A DNA stretch of 64,000 bases from Carya illinoinensis (lineage: Eukaryota > Streptophyta > Magnoliopsida > Fagales > Juglandaceae), in NCBI RefSeq assembly GCF_018687715.1, contig NC_056755.1, positions 43,908,501 through 43,972,500 of the forward strand, written 5' to 3'. Both the position numbers and the translations under genes were made by a program. Of the stretch, positions 58,214 to 64,000 are shown one piece after another. The notes beneath the pieces were generated by a model, which made no database searches, was not told the DNA's origin, and saw nothing but the letters and a program-made list of their open reading frames with translations. The stretch's first letter is position 1, and the number at the start of each line of letters is the position of its first letter.

Positions 58214-60364
58214 TGTGACACCCCCAAATCCCCACGCCCGAACACGGGGAAATCGAGACGTCCGGATGATGACATCACGGGTCACCACCCTAACGACGTG
58301 TGCCAAGTGTGTGCAAAGGCAACATATGTGCACAAAGAAACACGCAGCGGATAAGCAAGTCAATAATTAAGTACCAGAATTTTCTTGTTTCATACAAAGC
58401 TATTCCAAAACGTACATAAATAAAATATTACAAAACACGCATACAATAAAATATCAAATACAAAGCATAACTTCAGCAACCCGGCGGAGCCGCATCCTCG
58501 GGCTCAGCCTCCTCCTCCTCCTCCTCGAACTCTGCACCAAAAGCTACGGAACCAAAAATGGTACCGCAGGTAAGTAAAACCCAAATACCACCAGATAAAA
58601 ACACATAGAACTCAAACAATATGGATGCAAGAAAAACCAATGCACATGCCCCGTAAAACCACATTTTTGCATGCATGCCAAAAAAAACCCATTGGCCCAA
58701 TAAAAACATATCCTTAAAAACCACGCCTCGCCATTATCCCAGATAATGGCCCAAACCACCATTTTCCCAGAAAATGGATCAAAAGCCTCAAAATCAAAAC
58801 TCGTCATTTTCCTAGAAAATGGCCCGCATCCGAAAACCATGAAAACAAACCGGTTATGCATGCACCATGATCTCCCCTAGGGATCATCCGCACACCCTGG
58901 CTATGTGCCACACCGCAGGTAAGGACTGCGCATGTGACACCTAAACGAGCGATGCCCAGACTCGCGCCCCGCGCGTACCTGGCCAGGCCATCCTCTAGCC
59001 CTCGCCAGCGAAGGGCCACGGAGTCGGTGAGTAGAGCGATGCCCAGACTCGCGCCCCGCGCGTACCTGGCCGGGCCATCCTCTAGCCCCACTCCCATCGT
59101 CGCCCAGCGACAACTCAGGGGACGTCACTCAGTATTATCCACTCCCGAGTGACCAGAGGAGCTCCACCGAGATAATAACCCATCCCGGCTTGGGCTCGTG
59201 AGACACACGCACCCGAAAATCCATTCACGTCAGCAAAACAGGGTTTCTCAAATAAAATAAATACACATGCATGCGCCATGCAAAATGCAAATATCAATGC
59301 TCCAAAACAAACAACCAACCATAAAACAATAAATCAAGCAACTCCGTCCTCCATCCATCCGACCCCCGAACTCCTCGGACTCAGTCCGGAATCAACCAAC
59401 CAGCAGCAGTAAATAATTGAAAGAGCAATATATATTTAAATCTGAAAATAGGGTTTGGAAAATACTTACAGCGCTATATGGCAATTTTAGAAAACACGTG
59501 GCGTTGCAAACGGCGCCGGAAAAGCAACGTCACAGTGAAAATTCACTGTGGCCGTGGGTTGTGAAAAACCCACTTTTGAACGGGGACAAACTAGGGCTTG
59601 GGATTGATAGGGAATGGTCTAGGGATGGTTGTGAAGCTATTGGAAGTGGTGGTTGGCCGTGGGTGGCGGCGGAATCGCCGGAAAGAGGCCGGATTTCCCA
59701 AAAAGGAAAGCTAGCTCGTGGGAGCTATTCCGATGGTCGTTGGAGGCCGAAAATGGGTGAGTTAGGACGGCAAGGGACCGGTGATGAAGTGGTGAAGAAA
59801 TGGTGGCCGGAGGTGGAGCGACGGCGGCGGATCGGGGCAAAAGCCGTGCGGCTTTGTTGGGCGTTTTCCGGCCAAATGGCCGGCCGGATGGGGCTGAGGT
59901 TCGGTGGGGTGGTGCGCCGGAGGGAGACGAACCGAACGGTGGGGGTGATGTTGCCCACGGTGGCCGGACGGCGATGGGTCGACGGTGAGAAGCTTCTGAC
60001 GTGAGGGAGAGAGAAGAGAGAGAGAGAGACCGGGGGGGCTCGAGCGGGAGAGGAGAGAGGGAAAAAAAGAAAGAAAGAAAAAAGAAAAAGAAAGGAAAAA
60101 AAAAAGAGAAAAAGGAAAAAGAAAAGGAAAAAAGAAAAGAGATGCAGGGAAAAAGATGAGGTCTAAACCTCGGTCCGGGAAAACAACACTAAACCGCCAA
60201 AAAGAGATTAAAAACCACAAAACAACTAAAGGCAATAAAACACAACATCAAATAAATTAAAAACCAATTTTTAAAACGCAAATAAATTAAAATAAATAAC
60301 TAATATATTAATTAAAATAAAACAACCATTTCAGCGAAAATACACTCAAAAGCGGGTCATCACA
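58214..60364. mobile_element. Probable solo LTR (2,151 bp) inside the Gypsy integrase
   Basis: Starts TGTGACACCCCC and ends GGGTCATCACA. Flanked by CAATT (58209-58213) and CAATC (60365-60369), a 5-bp duplication with one change; the integrase reading supports CAATC as original. No primer-binding site, no coding domains. It is much more GC-rich than the host and carries a purine-rich tract (60017-60150). TG/CA ends plus a 5-bp TSD suggest a solo LTR of a large Gypsy element; a non-autonomous element is the alternative. Confidence 0.75.
58948..59122. repeat. 87-bp tandem duplication in the solo LTR
   Basis: GCGATGCCCAGACTCGCGCC starts near 58949 and again near 59036. The two units differ at a few positions. 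GC-rich, with GCGCGTACCTGGCC. Confidence 0.9.
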
Positions 60365-60369
60365 CAATC

Positions 60370-60681
60370 CTTTCTATTGATTTTGACTGTCTTCTCAAGG
60401 ATGTTCTTGATCTCTCTATTTGAAATTTCAGCTTGACCATTAGTTTGAGGATGGTAAGCAAGTGCTATCTTGTGCTTCACACCATATTTAGAAAGAAGAT
60501 TCTCAAACAACTTGTTGCAAAAGTGAGTCCCTTCATCACTAATAATAGCTCGTGGAGTGCCAAATCTTGTGAATATGTTCTTGTGCAGAAATTTGAGCAC
60601 TACCTTTGCATCATTTGTTGTTGTAGCAATTGCTTCCACCCATTTTGACACATAATCAACTGCTACTAAGATATAAGCAAA
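60370..60681 (-). pseudogene. Gypsy integrase core, N-terminal part
   Basis: [18 protein letters not shown], then [20 protein letters not shown] and [17 protein letters not shown] give the DD35E core. Ends at INRKD where the solo LTR enters. Upstream, the deletion junction at about 60682 fuses it to LTR sequence, so the first codons of the computed frame (above 60681) are LTR-derived. Confidence 0.9.
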
Positions 60682-61941
60682 ATCATTCTCAGGGATTGGT
60701 ATCTTACTCTTGCCAAATACCAAAATTATACTAATCTCAATTTTATCTAGAGGAATCACTAAGGTTTTTCTGTAGTTGCAAATGAAACTAAGATCAACTC
60801 AAAGGGAAATATGCAAGAGAAACATAACTGACATTCGAAGATCAACTTAATGGGGAAGAAAACTTCTAGGAAATCGATTTCACCTAATTCTTCACTATGC
60901 TTTTCTCATCCAGCTAACTTAATTTAATTCTCTTTTATCTATTAGCAAATCTCTAAATCATCCAAAAGCCTCTTTCGATAGTCAATTGGAAATTACTCTT
61001 GTTTATCAATTCACACAAGAATATGCAAATTTAATAAAACAAGAAAGCAATAAACCCAATGATTTAATTACTACATACGTTCATACAAGTCTTTCGATCT
61101 CTATACTTACCTATGCTGAAATATTCAAGATCTACCCTATGATTCCCTCTTTCGATAGCAAATCACAAGATTAAAAATCATCTAATCAATGGCCAGTTAA
61201 TTAGAAGCAATAAACTCAGAATAAATCAGATAAACAAAGAGAGAATTGCATTAAATTAGCGTAGACAATCAAGCATAGTTCGGAAATAGGTTATATCGTT
61301 TTCCTAGAATAAAGAAAATTTAGCTCATGCTAGAAATGGAATTCAACATAAACGAATTCACCATAATTGTTCTGAGAAGATTGGAAGAAAATAAACACTG
61401 AAAAATCCTCCTTGCAGCCGCAACTCGTCTTCAAAAGCTCAAGGGAACGATTCAACGTTTTTCTCCCGTCCGTGCTCTTGTATGATTCCAACGTATGTGC
61501 AATAATTGGAATTCCCTCTCCAAAACAGATGATTTGAATCCCTCTAGCTATGTTTTATGTCCCAAAAAGTGTTCTCCAGTCAAAAAGTACGGCCATAGGG
61601 TGAAAAATTCTTTTTTATATCGTCTGACGGCGGAAAACCCTGGATCTGTCAAAATACGATGTTCGCACGAGCGGGGTGTCGAGCGAACATCGAGCGTTCG
61701 ACTCTGCCTGAGTTCGCTCGAGCGTCCTATCAGGCGCACATCGAGCGTTCGACTCTGCCTGATTTCGCTCGAGCGGCCAATGTCTCCGTTCGAGCGATCT
61801 TTCTTTTTCAGCAACCCGCTCGAGCTCCCTGTCGAGCGGCAGTCGAGCGTTTGAATTTGCCTGAATTCGCTCGAGCGGCCAAAAGCTTCCGCTTGAGCGA
61901 ACTTGTAAAATCTGCAATACAAAATTTTTTGCAAGTCATCA
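60682..61941 (-). repeat. Gypsy 5' LTR, 1,260 of 1,322 bp
   Basis: Collinear with 54741-56000 with no net length change. The missing part is the inner end, next to the lost primer-binding site. CTCGAG-rich module at about 61665-61905, with fewer mutations in the TCGAGCG words than the 3' LTR copy. Confidence 0.9.
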
Positions 61942-61946
61942 ATAAT

Positions 61947-62330
61947 GACTAGTTAGCTTCTGGTAATATTAGTTGGTTCTCGAAATTCTTACATTTTGCC
62001 ATCTTTAACTATACAAACTAATGTTACTTTAATAAAAAAATCAGCTAGTGTGATTGGCACTCTCACAAAATTACCAAAACTGAAAATATCATTTTTCTTT
62101 ATTGTCTTGGCACAACATTCAACGGCAATTAGCCAAAAAGCCTTTAGCCAAACTTGCTAATTATGAAAAATTAGAAGCACCAATATCAACCCAAGCTTTA
62201 AATCCAATCACAATTTGTTTGGATCGGAAAGATCTCACTCTCTCTCTACTCTCATTATTTAAGTATATTCTTTGCCTAGATAAAGAATATTGGATTTTTA
62301 TTCCAATTTTTATGCAATGAATTAGTAAAT
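61947..62330. repeat. Right copy of the 3185-3575 block
   Basis: Collinear with 3191-3575, starting at the Gypsy target site. No gene. Confidence 0.85.
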
Positions 62331-62464
62331 GAACTTTGATGATTTTTATGAAGATGACATGAAAATTAACAAGTTAATTTACCCGTTCATTTTTGCTATA
62401 AGACAAGCTATATATATATATATTAAATATGAATAAAAATCAAACGTGCAAAGAGAGAGATGTT

Positions 62465-62513
<49 letters not shown>

Positions 62514-63010
62514 CTACCTAAATCTTTAAATCTTCTATATATCACACTCAATCAAGAATCGAGTTAATATCTAAGTCTACCATATTATATAAAGTCATAC
62601 ACGCAAGAAAAGAAGAGTGATGGTTTGAACGTATGGTATATGTTTGAATATCCTTTTAGTACATGGTATATCAAAATTGAGTGCATTACAGGTTGCATCG
62701 AATCTTTAAAATGAAAGAAAGAAAGGGGTAGATGTGGGGTAGCCTATTTGCTTTACATGTTGGTTTTCAAATTGCCTCTCTTAAATGTGCATGATGTGGG
62801 GGTACGAATGTTGATGGTTCTTACCTATTTGTTGGCTTTTGAAGTCTTTTTCCTCACCGTAAGTGGCGATTTTCTACCACATATGCATGCTATCAAGAAA
62901 TTCTCAAGTAATATGATCATCTTCTTTTGTAATGATTTTTACAGTCAATTAGGAGGAAGGATGACCATTTGATGGGAAAATTGTATTTCACTATTATTGC
63001 TTCGTACTCT
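62330..63010 (-). repeat. RLP-upstream repeat unit (right locus, inverted)
   Basis: Paralog of 3576-4250, with a longer and interrupted GA tract (62453-62511) and extra bases around 62590. The 74-codon ORF at 62748-62972 is kept with two or three changed codons relative to 3966-4190. Confidence 0.8.
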
Positions 63011-64000
63011 CTCTTTTTTGATAGAAGGATTCCGACGACGGACATAATTGAGATTAATTCTAGCTGTTAATTCCAATAGATCATCAATACATATAAGACA
63101 AGAGATTTGCCCAAAATTCAGAGAAAACAACTCTGATATTATATTCAAAATTATCAAAACTCAAGAATATCGAAATTAACCCACAAGCCGACTGTAATAG
63201 TTGTAATTCGAAATATCAAATTTTTACTAAAAATAAATTCCAATAAACACACCAAAAATAAATATGGAAATAAATAAAAAAATCTACCAAAAATATGACC
63301 AAAATGGGGGTTCAAATCATTTCCTAAACTATAAATGAAATAACATTATAAAAGGCAAAAAATCTAAAAATGGAGATTTGTAGTGGAAAACAACTGATTT
63401 TGACCTCAATAAAGATGCACACCAGCGTAATTAGGTGATTGAGATGTGTGCACCGAAAAGAGCTTTCTGAATTGGGGTTATATACACGATTCTGATACCT
63501 GTAGCCAAAGTTATGATCAGAATATCAACAAGTGCTCAAAACTTCCCCAAATCAAGGAAATATCATTGTTTCCTGCTGTACTTGCACTGATCTACCCTCT
63601 CAAGATAGTTTAGCGCCATCAACATGTAATCTAATAGCTTCGTATCATCTGACTCGAATCCTCATGGATCAGATTCTAAAAAATACATCATCATTTTTCA
63701 ATTTTATCTTATTTTTGATGAGGTAGTATTATCAATTTTAATTTTTTTTTAAAAAACAAAGAAAAAAAAAAAGATAATTCAAGGATAATACAAGAAAGTG
63801 CCAAATTATAAAAATGTGACGAAAATATGATATATAAAAGAAAGTGTGGTCGCAAACATCATTATAATTAATTAATTGTTGCAAGTTTTATTCCCTTTCC
63901 ACGGACAATTAGTGAATGAGCATTCTTGATTCAAAAAGAAAAAGTGAATGATCATTCCTTGATTCTTGCTTAATTCTTGACATTCACGGCCACGTTAGCA
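63010..64000. repeat. Right copy of 4250-5223, to the window end
   Basis: Collinear non-coding sequence, ending in CGGCCACGTTAGCA, which matches 5210-5223 just before the RLP-C promoter. An RLP-C paralog is expected just beyond the window. Confidence 0.85.

Larger units (their letters stand above)
54679..61941 (-). mobile_element. Gypsy (Athila/Tat-like) element with internal deletion
   Basis: 7,263 bp, minus strand. TSD ATAAT at 54674-54678 and 61942-61946; the left paralog near 3190 is the empty site. The 3' LTR is complete (54679-56000); the 5' LTR (60682-61941) lacks its inner 62 bp and is joined directly to the integrase core. Primer-binding site, gag, protease and RT are deleted. The polypurine tract AAGTTTGGGGGTATT lies beside the 3' LTR. 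The integrase is further split by a solo LTR. The Athila/Tat placement rests on [13 protein letters not shown] and [17 protein letters not shown]. Confidence 0.9.

Noticed and set aside
59417..60004. 195-codon plus-strand ORF and overlapping minus-strand frames
   Set aside because: They lie inside the probable solo LTR in GC-rich sequence, open in several frames at once, with no recognisable domain.
1..64000. CRISPR arrays, bacterial operons, organellar genes
   Set aside because: None of the needed signals occur; introns, LTR elements and plant gene families all point to plant nuclear DNA.

Overview
The window is plant nuclear DNA. The evidence is plant receptor-like protein (RLP, extracellular LRR) pseudogenes, plant-type Copia and Gypsy LTR retrotransposons, an L1-type LINE with a DUF4283-like ORF1 and a C-terminal RNase H, a PIF/Harbinger transposon, and AT-rich intergenic DNA. 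A woody eudicot fits best. LTRs rich in the CTCGAG core make me think of Fagales (walnut, pecan, oak relatives), but that is recall, not proof. I see no intact protein-coding gene, no rRNA or tRNA gene and no CRISPR array. It reads as a decayed RLP cluster repeatedly broken by transposons.

Layout. 1-1030: 3' end of a Copia element (Copia-1L). 1031-3090: two RLP fragments fused head to head. 3100-8250: intergenic repeats plus an RLP 5' fragment at 5369. 9198-15920: the best RLP (RLP-D, minus strand), broken by a 16-bp deletion and by a young 4.2-kb non-autonomous LTR element (element A, 9872-14061). 16000-34900: AT-rich DNA with many copies of a 600-700 bp repeat that lies upstream of the RLPs, two more RLP 5' relics, a hAT-like MITE (25156-25961) and a Harbinger element with a dead SANT/NAM-associated-type gene (26529-30673).

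34938-64000: another RLP locus with heavy nesting. RLP-G is split by Copia-1R (35018-47500). Its 5' LTR is split by a LINE (about 35151-42506), and the LINE is split by a 1.6-kb LTR element (element B, 37684-39267). The facing fragment RLP-H is split by Copia-2 (48794-53828). A Gypsy element (54679-61941) follows, and it carries a 2.15-kb probable solo LTR (58214-60364).

The two ends of the window are paralogous. 1-5223 matches 46470-64000 once Copia-2, the Gypsy element and one target-site copy each are removed; 5,223 bp remain on both sides. The left copy therefore holds the empty sites for both insertions. The most interesting structures are the inverted RLP arms (possible hairpin RNA source, present twice), the CTCGAG-rich module shared by Copia and Gypsy LTRs, the shared internal cassette of elements A and B under different LTRs, and the RLP-upstream repeat with a conserved palindrome.
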